Positions 1-11,700 are shown, counted from the stretch's first letter. The stretch is 64,000 nucleotides of DNA from Azolla caroliniana (GCA_043228905.1 JBHGNT010000005.1:23560001-23624000); one strand, 5' to 3'. A program made the numbers and translations. Notes: generated by a model not told the origin, from the letters alone.

Positions 1-196
1 CATCGAGGTGAACATCATTGATTTCCCGACCAAGCCGCTCCTAGATTATCGTTTCAGAGCATTTAGAGGACAAATGGGACTACAACAAGCTAGAGAGAAT
101 GATATAGCAAAAGGAGGAGAAATGCACAAGTCAAAAGAACGAAGAGTCGACCAAGCTGAAGAGCCGATCAAGCTGAAGGGCCAAGAAGCTAATTGA
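1..196 (+). pseudogene. Ty1/copia pol, extreme C-terminus (partial)
   Basis: This is the tail of a copia polyprotein, cut by the window start. The frame open to a TAA/TGA cluster near 196 reads IIDFPTKPLLDYRF followed by FRGQMGL. That matches the C-terminal end of copia RNase H, where plant elements usually have a TKPL motif followed by an 'F...MGL' stretch. It sits about 180 bp upstream of a copia-type LTR on the same strand, as expected for the 3' end of pol. After the MGL motif the sequence is charged and lysine-rich and has no recognisable domain. Whether the rest of the element is intact cannot be seen. Confidence 0.6.
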
Positions 197-372
197 GCTG
201 ATTGAGGCGACAAAGCAAAAGAATTGACAATGCCGACCAAATCCAACTCGACCCGATTCGAAGAGTAGTTCATAGGTTGTACTTCTCTAACAGATTGTAC
301 TTAGGTTTACCGGGGATCTGACCCCTCCCCTAACTATTGTATTAATTAGAGTAGTCCTTTTACGTGGGAGTT

Positions 373-703
373 TGTTGGGCCAAAAGGTCCTACTCCAACC
401 AAACCATTGTATGTCTAATGTGTACTAATCTTGGAGTTAGGGCAAAGCCCATTCATGTATAAATAGGAGGTACTTACCCCTTGTAATTATGATGCAGAGT
501 AATATAACGTCTCTCTTTGCCAAAACAGTCTCTGTGTACATTCTTTGTGTATAACTGATTGTAGGAATAAGAAGATAACAATCTCATGCTTACTCTACAT
601 TTGTTGGTTCCTCATCCAGATCAATACACATTTTTCATAGGCTCACATAGTCGCAATAGTCGACCAACCGGCCACAAAACAGTATGTGAGTAACCTCGTG
701 ACA
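373..703 (+). repeat. copia 3' LTR
   Basis: This LTR starts TGTTGGGCCAAAAGG and ends near GTGACA. It is about 331 bp and contains a TATA-like ATGTATAAATAGG near 455-468. It is clearly related to the 329-bp LTR at 46456-46784 on the minus strand, with shared blocks such as the one around TATAACGTCTCTCTTTGCC. The right boundary is chosen by length and a CA end and is uncertain by a few bases. The partner 5' LTR is outside the window. Confidence 0.75.
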
Positions 704-2288
704 ATGTCACATGTCCCCCTCCAATGACCAACATTTGCATGCTGACAGAACTATACATTTCTTACGACATGTTGGGATCGATGGGTAACGAATGCTAAAT
801 AGAAGATGAATCCAAAATCTATTGATTTTATAGATAATATGACCTAAGAAGTTTGAAACTACCTAAAGATACAATGAACCAAGTGAGAGAAACATCACAC
901 ACAAACCAAACAACATTCCCTAAATGGTTAGCAACAAATCAATGGTCATGATCAATAACAATAGTGAGTGAATGGTTGGTGGCAAATCGGTGGCCATGGG
1001 CAACACCAAATTGCCATTAACTAGCAATGGCAATAATAGTTGGGGGGATATCTCATTATTGGCCAAATTTGACCTTTCATGGGTCAAACTTTGACATATC
1101 CTTCTCATCTCATCCATGTTCTTATCTTATCGTTATTTTTTCTTTCTTTTGCATTTTATTGGTCTTTCCTTCAAACCACTCACTCTCTTTCATGTTGTTG
1201 AGCGAGCCTAGCGTTGAAGGGAATGTATGCATAATATCTGTGTGTGATCCAGAGTAAATGGGGTTATGATAGTAATACACCATTAAAGGAAGTGGAATCA
1301 TTATGTGTAGAAGAAACATATAATTCTCTTCGATTACATATGTAGATTGGTTATTATCACCAAGTTTAAGTAACATCTTGTGGGTTGTGATAACTTTATT
1401 TGCATGTAATGTTCCACCCCCTTGATATATGATGCATTTAGGCACTCCCTTGTGCACACTTACTCTCTCTCAATACACCTCACTTGCATTCTCTTGCATA
1501 AAACCAATGGAATGAGAAGAAGGAACGACAAATGAAAGGAGCAGATAACAAAAAGCAACACCAATCCTACTCATTAATGAACCTCAATTAAAGGATTACA
1601 ATGAAGTAGGGTAAATCATTTCTCACCTTCCCAATACTAAGAGAACGAAGGCTACATTTGATGAATTCCTTCTCCCCCACTACTCCTAATTCTCATATCT
1701 CATTGTTTAACACATGTATCCTTTTATATGATGTTATATGTCCCTCACCCGATAAACAACAATTCCATAACAATTGGAGCAACATAAGTCCATGCACCGT
1801 AACTTACCCACCACATACCACATGCCCCATAAGTGAAAATAGAGTAGGTGAGAGGCCAATTAGATCACCTAAAGGAACCACTTTGAACACAACCAGAGAA
1901 CTCATGACTATGAGATGAGAGACATAATTGGGAAACATCGAGAGGTTGAGTCAAGACTCCTCAAACATGATAGTATAATTGATACAAGATGTCTTGTGTG
2001 GCCTTAGGATGGGTCAACATCATCCAACTTGTCATCTCATTTTTATCTTTAGTTTGAGTTGATTGTTTTGCATCTCAATTGCTCATAGTCTCATAAAACA
2101 TGTTGGCCTCTTAAGATATTTTAGTAGTCTTCTTCTTCTTCTTCTCTGTCACTTTCTATAGGGAGAGTATTTGAACAAGAAAGATGGAACTTAGAGGCAA
2201 AAGTGAAGGCCAATATTTTGTATGAAGTACAACGGGTATTTTACAATTAATTGTGCATGTAATAGTGTGTCCCTATTGAATATGATAC
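704..2288. other. unassigned AT-rich sequence
   Basis: I see no convincing gene here. Open frames are short (under 112 codons) and low in complexity, and none carries a family motif. A run of CTT repeats lies near 2128-2145. Confidence 0.5.
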
Positions 2289-2296
2289 AATATACC

Positions 2297-2882
2297 TAAC
2301 AATCGGCAATGGTTCGGTTTGAACCGAACCAAACTGCGAAACTGCAACTTAACGGTTTCAACGGTTTGGTTCAGGTTTAGGTTTTTAAAAATGGTTCGGT
2401 TCGGTTTTAATAGCCACAAACAACGGTTTAAACGGTTTAACAATTTTTTATTTTTTATTTTTTTAAAAACAAATTTAAAAAAATTTAAAAAATTTGTAAA
2501 AATTGTTTTTAAATAATCTTTTCATTTTTAGACCTTATTCTCACATTTTAAGAACATCTTGAAAATTCAAAAAATTTTAAATAATGAAATATTATAAATT
2601 TAAAATTTAAAAAATTTAAAATTTAAAATATAAAATTTAAAATTTAAAAAATTTAAAATTTAAAATTTAAAAAATTTAAAATTTAAAATTTAAAATTTAA
2701 AAAATTTAAAATTTAAAATTTAAAATTTTTAACGGTTTGAAAAATTTTAACGGTTTGGTTTAACAATTTCGTGGTTCGGTTCGGTTTGGTTCAGGTTTTT
2801 TAAAATTTAAACAGTTCGATTCCAAACCGGTTCGGTTTGGACCCTCTCAAACCGAACCGAATCGAACCGTTGCTGATTGTTA
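2297..2882. mobile_element. hAT-like foldback element (MITE)
   Basis: The 586-bp segment begins TAACAATCGGCAATGGTTCGG. Its other end, read on the minus strand, begins TAACAATCAGCAACGGTTCG, so the termini are imperfect inverted repeats rich in AACCGAACC-type words. The flanks are AATATACC (2289-2296) and TATATACC (2883-2890), an 8-bp duplication with one mismatch, as made by hAT transposases. The middle (about 2440-2735) is simple AT-rich repeat and codes for nothing. It looks non-autonomous. A relative with the same GGCAATGGTT start lies at 59595. Confidence 0.6.
2440..2735. repeat. AT-rich AAATTTAAAA tandem repeat
   Basis: This is the core of the foldback element. It consists of many tandem variants of AAAATTTAAAATTT and is compatible with extensive self-pairing. 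Confidence 0.85.
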
Positions 2883-2890
2883 TATATACC

Positions 2891-4348
2891 CTCTAAATTA
2901 GGGTGTGCAGGTGGTGTGCATAGCTTTTGAATGTTCAAAGGCTTGACTTTCACAATGTTCTTTTAATAGAGTCTTATAATTCTTTAATTCTTTATTAGTT
3001 CTCCCATTCTTTGCCATGTTTTTTAAACTTGCACAAACTGAACAAACATCCATTCAGATCTTACGAGGTATAACCACATTGTTAAATCGCAACCTCCATA
3101 ATAGATTGAAATGTCGATATTGTATGTAAGGTACACATTCTAACAACATGTCATCCTTATACGCTTGGTATACCTCATGACGAGTAAATAATATCACATT
3201 GCTTTGAGAAATATGTCTCCATCCACCAAATAGCATGGCGCCCAATCAAAACCTTAGATCTAGATGTATTATTGTCGAAAGGTACCCATGATCCCTTTAT
3301 TAGATGTCGTTGAATTCATTGGAGCCTCATATTACCAATGCTATAAGCAATTTTCAATGCAACTCGACAACATTTAATACAAAGTGTAAGGTAATATTCA
3401 ATATGCCTTGAATTAGCTGTTATTGTGTGATCCAAAATTAGTTGCATATGTGGAATCAGAAAAGTATCTTGTTCTTCACATTAAGTGATAAGTACTTTTG
3501 TCGTAATACCCCAAAGTTTGCCTTTCCAAATTTATAAGGACAAAGACTCCCACAACACTTATTTGTATCCAATGCAATTTGACGATCTGAAGTAAAAAAA
3601 ATAAAATCTTTTTACGGTAACTTGTCGAGGAATTGTTTTAAAAATGAGAGGTGTATTTACGCAAGCTTCGTCACTAGATGTATCAACCTTGTCACTATTT
3701 GCACACCTTTTGCTCATTTGGAAACGACTTGAGCTGAAAGGCTCGATCGAAAAAAGTGAGTTTGAGCTATGCATAACATCACAATTCGATCTTTGACGTT
3801 GGTTGTTTTGAACACCTAGGTGGTTGTACGCATCAATTGAGAATAACGAGTTGTTAGATAATGTAAAAGGGTCTACAGAAAATAAAGAAATTTTACTAAA
3901 AGTTGAAGACATCTTGCTTATTTTCGTTGAGATCAAATGGGTAGAAAAGTAGTAGAATTGCTAGAAAATAAACCATATATTTGGTAATAAGCATATATAT
4001 CTCCATAATGTACAATTGGTAATTTTTAAATATCTTCTTCTAAAATTTTTAAATTTTGTTTTCTAATTTTTTAGTTTTTTTAAAAATTTCTACTTTTTTT
4101 TAAATTAAAAAAAAAATTCTATTATATAAAGAAAGGTCTTCTCCTCATTATTATTATCATGTTTAAGAAGTCAAGGAGCTCAAGAGCACAAACGATCAAG
4201 CACTCTCAGGTTTTGGCTTCTTGAACATTTCTTGAATCAAGGAAAGAAAATTGCCAGGTATGTTTTATTCGCCCAAATACCAAGATTCCAAAAGGTGCTT
4301 TTTCATCTTCCTTCAATTTTTTGTTTTTTTCAAAATGTTCACCAACAT
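2891..4348. other. unassigned sequence with short minus-strand ORFs
   Basis: The only open frames of note are on the minus strand. 3936-3559 encodes 125 aa, Ser-rich, with near-repeats of 'NSLFSI'. 3245-3054 encodes 63 aa. Neither resembles a family I know. 4017-4125 is very AT-rich. Confidence 0.4.
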
Positions 4349-4432
4349 CAATCTGATGCAGTGCATCGGATTTCGGTTGAAAGTTGAAAGCCTTGTGCTT
4401 TCAACCAAAATCTGATGCACTACATCAGATTG
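4349..4432. repeat. long near-perfect hairpin
   Basis: Two 35-nt arms (4349-4383 and 4398-4432) are inverted copies of each other with three differences, around a 14-nt loop. The arms begin CAATCTGATGCAG on the plus strand and CAATCTGATGTAG on the minus strand. No protein is encoded. It could be a small-RNA precursor-like foldback or the remains of a tiny inverted-repeat element. No flanking duplication is evident. Confidence 0.6.
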
Positions 4433-4589
4433 AGTCAGAAAAAGTTAATTTTTTCTCAAAATCAAATTAGTTTTAAAAGGAAAAAGGCTCTTGTCTTACG
4501 GGCTATAGGAAAACTTTTTGGCCTGAATTACTTAATTTTGTGCTACTTTTTGCTAATCTGAGTGTTTTTCCATTTTAGTGAGGCATGTT

Positions 4590-6324
4590 AGAATGGGCCA
4601 ACATTTAAGCTGAAGATCTACTCTCCAACCAAGACGGGCTCCGAACGCTCTCCACCAAAGAGGGGGTCGGATAGCTTTTTACTAGACAAGTCTCGTAGGA
4701 TGCTCTTCGAATTTGGTAGTGACGAGATGTCTAAGTCATTGGTGGCTCAACAGGTTGAAGAGAACCCGATGGAACAGAAATTGAAAAACTATGTGGACTT
4801 AGAGTGGAGCTTAGTATTCGTTGAGGAAGATGGAGTACTGCTCATTTTTGCAAGAGCGAAGGCAAAGGTAAATTAGAGTTAGGCAAGACTTTCACATATG
4901 GGAAACTGCAAAATCTCGAATATGAAGATAATGATTTTGCCACTTTCCTCCTAGATGTGGAAATCTCGGATGGGAATAGATGTGTTCGAGTTGCCACGCT
5001 AAAATTTTACGTAAAGGTATACAAACCAAAAATAACTTAATTGTTGCTTGCTGCCCTTATGTCATCGGGGAGCTGATGATCAGAAACGTTGAGATACCTC
5101 CAAAAAAGTCTCGAAAGTCCAAATCGGAACATAAGAAATATAAAAAAAGACCTACTTTACCTGATGACGATGAACTCGATGTCTTGGAGTTTGTAGAGGA
5201 GGAAGAGAAGAGACCAAGTTGTTAGCTTGGGACCATAATAATGATGGTGATTACAAACAAAAGATGTCTTGTATTGAACAAATCAGATTTTTCATCACGA
5301 GTACCTTGATGCATTGCAAAGATATGGTCCCAAACTACATCTTGGACTGCGTCGATAATGTTTGTTGGAGGTGAGGATAACAGTTGATGAAAGCACAAAA
5401 TCAGAAGAATTGAGAAAATATGACTCGTGGTTTTAGCCAACCTTTAGAATAGGGGAGATGTGGGATTTACAAGATAAAATATTTAGCATGTGGGAGTGTA
5501 AAGAGATGAAAGATCAACGGGTAAAGAAGGCAAAGATAGATCCCCAAGTGGAGATAAAGTCAAAGTCATGTAAAAGTGACTTGATCATTGAAGAGATTCC
5601 ATAAGATATGAAGTTGCTTCCTTGGCGGCCGCTGCAGAGCATCAAAGATGATCGGTTACTTATATTTGTACGTTTGCAAGTGGCTGCCAAAGAATTCAGC
5701 TTAGACGAGATGGTTAGTGAGTTTCAGAAGTAAGTATTAATGATTGGTTTTTCTTTGATTGGCTTGTTGTTTTGTTTTGATGATTGACCAATGATTTCTT
5801 TGGTTTTTAGCCATAAAGTATGCATGAAAATCCAAGAGTTAATGATGAAGAAATTGTCCCTGCCAACATGGGAGGAAGTAGAGCAGGCCTTCCATGTGAC
5901 TTCATCTTATAAGGCTTTGGAAGAATTCTTCATTATATTTAGAGAATGGGTATGTGTCTTTATATGTTTAATTGATTTCTTTATCGTGGTATTTCCAAAC
6001 CAAATTGATCTTTGCAGAAACCACCTCACTCTGAAAAGGCATGAGATAGATGAAGGCATTTCAAGCTCGTTTATTACACACTTGGAACATGCAGAGTATG
6101 ACAAGAGAATGACGAAAGGGAAGGAGTTGGAAGTTACAACCGAAGATTCAGAGACTGTCAAAAGTTTTATGCATAGAGTCAACCATTTTCGACAATTGCA
6201 TTATAGTGTATTTAATGGGGAAGTAGGTAATATGCTTAACATATTACCAAAGAGGCACTACACATTGCCTATTGTTGATATACCATATCATCGATTCTGG
6301 ATCATGGGATCCATGTTGTCGTGA
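4590..6324 (+). pseudogene. decayed spliced gene of unknown family
   Basis: Several coding-looking stretches follow each other on the plus strand in shifted frames. About 4610-4875 reads through KIYSPTKTGSERSPP to YVDLEWSLVFVEEDG. About 4870-5040 contains KTFTYGKLQNLEYEDNDF. 5050-5222 is Lys/Asp/Glu-rich and ends FVEEEEKRPSC. 5617-5729 continues into 5811 onward across an 81-nt intron with a strong donor (GTAAGTATT at 5730) and acceptor (TTTTTAG ending 5810), and splicing keeps the frame. An in-frame TAA near 5602 and at least one frame change near 4850 show decay. I recognise no domain. It may be a captured or host gene fragment; function unknown. Confidence 0.4.
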
Positions 6325-6817
6325 AAATCCGTCACTATGTGCGGATCGCGAGGCGGAACTGCCGGGGTTCTTGACTAGAAGGATTTAGTGCAACACGTAC
6401 AACACAAGCAAAATTCACATATAAGATGAGTAGATGAGAGAAAACGTTTGTTTATAGCATAAGAAAATAGATTCTTTTATAATTCAAGAATCTTGTTACA
6501 ACGGGTTGGAGATGAAAATGAGAGATAATTTTTTTTAAAGAAAGGAGCCAACAACCATGTAAGGAGTGGTCCAATATGCATATGAGAGATAATTTTTGAC
6601 AAGAAAGATTGAGCAAGCCAAGCCAAGAGTTTGATATCAATCTGAGAGATAATTTGTTCCCTAAGGAAATGGGAGAGAAGAAGAAGGAAGAGGCAAAAAA
6701 AAAGTAGAGGGAAAAAAATGGAACATATATTCAGCTCTTTGTTGATCCTCCTTCCCAATGTTACTTTGCATGTCCACTTTTAGTTGCATGCTTCCATTTT
6801 TAGTTGCATGGCCTTGG
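6325..6817. other. unassigned, possibly degraded LTR sequence
   Basis: I see no coding sequence. Repeats of ATGAGAGATAATTT (around 6517, 6579 and 6640) and three TTTTAGTTGCATG words (6777-6830) lead into the CpG-rich repeat. No paired LTR was found. Confidence 0.3.
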
Positions 6818-7211
6818 CTTTTAGTTGCATGCGACTGTCCGTATTTAGCCTGTGCACAATCCGTACGTGCGTCGCAACCAAACCATAGACGCGTCCACGC
6901 ACAAAAGTCCCAACCGCGCCGTGTACGCATCTGCGCGCTTGTCCGCACACACGCGTCCGTCTGAAACGTCCACGCGATCGTGCACACGTCCGCGCGCAAA
7001 AGTCCCGACCGCGTCTATGCTTTTAGTTGCATGCGACTGTCCGTATTTAGCCTGTGCACAATCCGTACGTGCGTCGCAACCAAACCATAGACGCGTCCAC
7101 GCACAAAAGTCCCAACCGCGCCGTGTACGCATCTGCGCGCTTGTCCGCACACACGCGTCCGTCTGAAACGTCCACGCGATCGTGCACACGTCCGCGTGCA
7201 AAAGTCCCGAC
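6818..7211. repeat. CpG-rich 202-bp tandem duplication
   Basis: A unit starting CTTTTAGTTGCATGCGACTG at 6818 recurs at 7020, a period of 202 bp, and the second copy is almost identical. It is rich in CG, ACGCG and alternating purine-pyrimidine words. Degenerate shorter repeats (ACGCGTACGCCCGAAGCATTAACA type, about 54-bp spacing) continue to about 7400. Open frames on both strands here reflect repeat composition, not genes. Confidence 0.85.
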
Positions 7212-7630
7212 CGCACCACAATGTATGCATCCATACATCCGAAACTTGCACGCGCACGTACGTCCGAAAACGTCCACGCGGCCATGCACATGCGTGTACG
7301 CTCGAAGCATTAACACGGCCATGCATACATGCACACGCGCGTACGCCCGAAGCATTAACATGACCATGCATACACACGTACGCCTGAAGTGTGCACACCG
7401 CACAGTGTAGCCAAAGTCACCTTGAACATTCTGTGCTCCACACATTAATAAAATGAATATGTTTTGGTTTCCCTTATATATCCTAGGTGCCAATGTTGTC
7501 CTATCTATGTGGGATATCTCACAGTTTTGTCTTTTCTTTCTTCTTCTTCAAACTTCACACTCACATAACTTGATACTTGTTTATCCGTTTCATGCGTAGT
7601 AAAATACGTTATAAAGCTCTTGAAGACATC

Positions 7631-7792
7631 TATCTATATGAATACATTAAGCTAATATTAAATAATTGTTTTACTAGTTTTCATATCGTTTGTGGAAAAA
7701 CACACAACATTTATCTATATGAATACATTAAGCTAATCTTAAATAATTGTTTTACTAGTTTTCATATCGTGTGTGAAAAACCACACGACAAC
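7631..7792. repeat. 81-bp direct tandem duplication
   Basis: TATCTATATGAATACATTAA at 7631 recurs at 7712. The two units differ at a handful of positions. AT-rich and non-coding. Confidence 0.85.
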
Positions 7793-8111
7793 GTACGATG
7801 ATGTGCCGTATAAGTACCCCAAAATTGAAAAGATGGTAAAAGACCTTTGAGATTTGACCCTTGCACCACTATGAAGGATTGTAATATTTCATAACATGGC
7901 TCCATCATTATCAGTTACAAGTTCTTACAACTGCGTTGAAGTTGCAATGTCATTGAATTGAACATCAACATTGGTAAGTTACAAGTTGTTTTTATTTATT
8001 ATTATAAATGTTGTTTTAATATGTGCCAAATGTATTTTGAACACTATTGTATAATATAAATAGGATTAAAACAAATATCACACATAACCTAGGAGATCGA
8101 ATGGTTAGTGT
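7793..8111. other. unassigned flank of element E
   Basis: This is AT-rich sequence with no recognised feature. With 42512 onward it is the original insertion locus of element E. Confidence 0.5.
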
Positions 8112-8116
8112 AGTGG

Positions 8117-8699
8117 TGTGTAGGATCTATGTATTGATGGAGTTAGCTCCTCGATGTCGTTTGCGGAGTTCAGACCGACGTATACCGTTTTGATGGCGAA
8201 TCGAGGGGAGATGGTTGTTGGGCACCTCTGAGCCTCACACTCACTTAACGATTAACAGATGATTAAGCACAATATCTCTCTCACTCTCTCAAGCTCGTTC
8301 TCATAGACAATAGGGTAATGAATATAGACAATAAGAGTAATGAATATGTTTATTAACCCTCTTTGCTAAGAGGTCTAGCACCAACAAGGAAGAGAGATTA
8401 GTGTTCTCTAACTAAACACTTCACTAATCTCTCTTAAGCTTAAAGGTTACAAGAAGGAGGAGAGGAAACTCTAGCTCCTAATCATTAGGGAGATCTTTAC
8501 AAATGGAAGAACCCTTACAAAGCCACCACCATGTGGTTTATATAGCATTTACATTTAGGGTATGGACCTATCACACTTGGATGTCTTTTAGCCCTCTTTC
8601 CTCTTGCCATTCCCTCTTCGTAGGTCCTTTAGCCATACTATGTCCTTGTTGATGCGCTCTTCTTCATTACCGGTCGTGGTGCGATCCAAGCGCTTAACA
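8117..8699 (-). repeat. element E 3' LTR
   Basis: 583 bp, TGTGTAGGATC to CTTAACA on the plus strand. It is the partner of 41922-42506. AGTGG target duplication lies at 8112-8116. Because E reads on the minus strand, this left copy is the 3' LTR. Confidence 0.9.
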
Positions 8700-8709
8700 T
8701 CCCCCCGAA
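8700..8709 (-). other. element E polypurine tract
   Basis: On the minus strand the sequence directly before the LTR is TTCGGGGGGA, a typical plus-strand primer purine run. This confirms that E reads on the minus strand. Confidence 0.7.
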
Positions 8710-8736
8710 CCTAATGAGTTCACACTCCTGGGTGCA

Positions 8737-9196
8737 CTATGTGAGGGGAGCTTCAGGCGTCGGGGGCGGGAAGGATAGAGGAGGGGGGTTTGTCGGGGGG
8801 TGTTCGGTGACGAGTTCATGGGCCCACTGGATTGGTTGAGGATTGTGTGCGCACTTGAGGAACTCACTGGTGATACGGTTGATGGCATCAGTGTCACCGA
8901 TCTGGGTGATGGCGCTACAACGATCGTGGAGGTGAGGGGGAATTTCGGTGAAACGCCAACCTTCGCGTTCAGAATACTCGGTCGGAGTAGGTAGCGGGGA
9001 TGATGTTGGGGACGACGCCAGGGGCCTTCGTGGTGCGGAAGGGAATGCCATCCACCAACAAATGTAGCATAGTGCAAACGTCTGCGACCTTGAATTGGAA
9101 CTCGACAGGGGTAACATCCGCGAAGGCGTGCATGAGAACGTAGCCGATGTCGGGGTAGTGCGCGTGGAGGGGCTTGGTGAATGGGGTGGACGCCAT
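8737..9196 (-). pseudogene. element E 3'-terminal ORF (frame-broken)
   Basis: A minus-strand frame starts at 9196 with MASTPFTKPLHAHYPDIGYV and ends after PNIIPATYSDRVF. The protein-like sequence then continues in another frame (EREGWRFTEIPPHLHDRC to the proline-rich NPPPLSFPPP). A single frame change near 8970 would connect them into about 150 residues. I do not recognise the fold. It occupies the same place, between pol and the 3' LTR, as the extra ORFs of elements A, C and D, but shows no obvious similarity to them. Confidence 0.4.
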
Positions 9197-9428
9197 CGAT
9201 TATAACCTGCTAGGACAAAGATTAGTATAGCCGTATGAGAGTGTACCAATTCTTACAATCCATGGCCCTTGTCGACACACCAATATGACCGATGATTAGT
9301 GTATTTATCGATTCATATGAATGACTTATTTTGATTAGTTATAATTATTATAATTGAAAGTAGTATGAGGTGTTTGGAGGGATAGTGATATTTATATTTA
9401 TATTTTAACGGGACGGATGGGTTAGTGT

Positions 9429-9815
9429 CTAGGTTGTGTTTGGGCGGCGGGGGTCTCTCGACGGATTGGGGGTGAGTGGTTTGAAGTTCTTCGAATTGAG
9501 AGTGAGTGGTTCGAAGAGGGCTTCTCTTCGAACTGGGGGTGGGGGGTTTGACGTTCTTCGAACCGGGAGTGAGTGGTTCGAAGAGTACCTCTCGTCGAAC
9601 CGGTAGGAAGGGGTTCGAAGATTGTCTCTCTTCGAACCGGTGAGGGGTTCGAAGAGCGTCTCTCTTTGAACCGGTGGGAAGGGGTTTGAAGCGTATCTCT
9701 CTTCGAATTGGTGGGAAGGGGTTGGAAGGGTGTCTCTCTTCGAATTGGTGGGAAGTGTCTCTCTTCGAAGCACTAGACCGCGTGTGAAGTGGCCAGATGC
9801 GACTGCCAGTGCCAA
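9429..9815. repeat. TTCGAA-rich minisatellite in element E
   Basis: There are about ten imperfect units of the type GGGGTTCGAAGAGTGTCTCTCTTCGAA, roughly 36-45 bp each. Read on the minus strand they give a repetitive peptide with recurrent ERYASNPFPPV-like blocks, probably a by-product of the repeat. Confidence 0.75.
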
Positions 9816-10558
9816 GGGGGTGGCAGAAACGACATGGTAGTCATCGTGGCCGCCGTAGGAGGTGGGAGGTTTGTGGCATTAGCGGGGGCCGAGTGTGAGA
9901 GCATAGGAAGAGAGCAAAAAACAGAATTTTAGACCCACCCGAGGGTAGAGTGTAACGCGAGAGGGGCTGGAGCGCGATCACAGAGGGAGGAGTAAAAGTG
10001 GTGAGGGAGAAGAGAGAGTCGTGAGGGGGAAAGAGGAGTGGGAAAGGAGGGAAAAAGAGAGAGGATCTAAAAATACCATGAAAAATAAGATGTAAAAGAA
10101 CGAGACAAACAAAAATAGATAGGCCACGAGTAGAAATAATCGGCGGAGGGGCCCCTAAAAGTAAAGGGTAACTCTAATATTGTAAATACTAATAAATATA
10201 CCGGAAAAGACAAAATTGCGGGCGAGGATGTTACAAGTAATGAATAAATAAATTATTGTCTAATGGGGACGGTAACAATGGTCGGGGGAGAAGATGGGCC
10301 GAGTAGTTGATGAGCGAAGTGACATAAGGTATGGTGAGGGGTTAACAGGGTGTGGGGTGGGTCGGGGTTTATGTGCGGGGGGGTAGTGTTGGATGGGAAT
10401 CCACCGAGGATTTCATGAGAGTTTGGAAAATTTAGGGGATTTTGGGTGGGGTTGAGGTGGCGGGTGTGGGGGGTGCGTGTTCAAGTATTGTTTGAGGGTC
10501 TTTGTATGCCTTTAAGGACCCAAACCTGTGAAGTCCTTTCAAGGGGGAAAAGGGGGGT
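9816..10558. other. element E 3' untranslated-like region
   Basis: This is purine-rich sequence (GAGGGAGAAGAGAG type) without a credible ORF. Confidence 0.4.
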
Positions 10559-10614
10559 CTATGAGGTAGTTCTATAGGGAATTCGACCTCCTAGTTGCTG
10601 ATTCTGGTCGATGT

Positions 10615-11700
10615 CTATGGCCTTAAGCTGGGCGTGGTATTTGGATGATGTGTGCATTTGTGGGGAGTCCTGTGCAGTCGTGGTATGGTCGCGGGTGGGA
10701 AGCCGACTTTGTTTCGGGACCCAGAAGCTAGTGGCACCTTTGTGCCAACCTTGGGCGCTGTGAGTGCTTTTCTGACTCGCCAAATAGCACGTTCTCCGCG
10801 GTGTGGTCCTTCGGCGAAAGTCGCGTGGACATTCACCCATTTGCGTGGCGCAAATGTCCTTGTTCCGATGTTAGCGTTTCTCTGGCGTTGGGTGGCCGGT
10901 GGTTGTGTGCATTCTTTTTGGTTGGGTAGTTTCGCACTCTGGAGTTCGTCGAGATCGGTGGGGCGTGATTCGAGAGTTGTTGCAACGAGTTTCTCGAACC
11001 TGACATCATTTGCAGTTTGGAAGGAGACGATGTTCTTGCTTGGCGACATGAGACATTCGCTTATGTGACACCAATCCAAACTGAGGAGGCACGGGGTGTA
11101 CAACACTTTCGGTGGGAGAACCCGAACTCAAATTGATTGGTCATTGTATTTTGTCTTGATGTTACACATGAAGGTTCCGAGGCAGAGAGATGTGGAACCA
11201 TCGAAGCCAAGGAATTTTTCATTGTATACTTCGAGGTCTAGGCACCCTAGATGTCCCCATGTTTTGAAGGAGAAAAGGGTTAGTGATGCTCCGGTGTCGA
11301 TTTCTGCCATTAAAGGTACATCATCGGCGAAGCATGGTAGGTGCGTCGTTACGTCATTAGAGTCGATCGCCTTAGCCATAGCTGCAGGGTGAGTGTCCCC
11401 TTGTGTTTTCAGTTTCGCTTGCACATTGCGAAGGTAGGTTTCTAGTCGGCCCATTCGGCCTTCGGATGCCTTAAGTTTGGCTTCCACTTCTCGTTGTCGA
11501 GCCATGAGTAGGGCTTCAAGGGTGAGGGGTCCGTAGCAACGTTTGAGCTTGCTCCCATTGATGAATCTTGGGATGTCGAGTGCTTCGAGCGTGCATATTC
11601 GACACGTTCTTGTCTTGGTAATTTTTGAGACCACATAGGGTCCTTCGCCTCGTAATTTGAGCTTCTTTTTTTGTCGTTGAGAGGCGAATTTGAGAGCCAT
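10615..11700 (-). pseudogene. element E: integrase C-tail plus second retropepsin-like region
   Basis: The minus-strand frame 11700-11128 (190 aa) starts MALKFASQRQKKKLKLRGEG and continues GPYVVSKI and PRFINGSKLKRCYGP. This is the C-terminal tail typical of gypsy integrases (KLKLRWEGPY...NGSKLKRYY). It then has a helical stretch, and from about residue 125 a fresh aspartic-protease signature, MAEIDTGASLTLFSF, with GFDGSTSL downstream. The frame 11106-10615 follows at once and may continue the protein (LYTPCLLSLDWCHI), which looks like the back half of a retropepsin. No RT or integrase catalytic core lies upstream, so the integrase tail is joined almost directly to the first protease. Confidence 0.55.

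Noticed and set aside
6758-7410. Several overlapping ORFs of 68-148 aa on both strands.
   Set aside because: All come from the CpG-rich tandem repeat, which is open in several frames. No domain is present.
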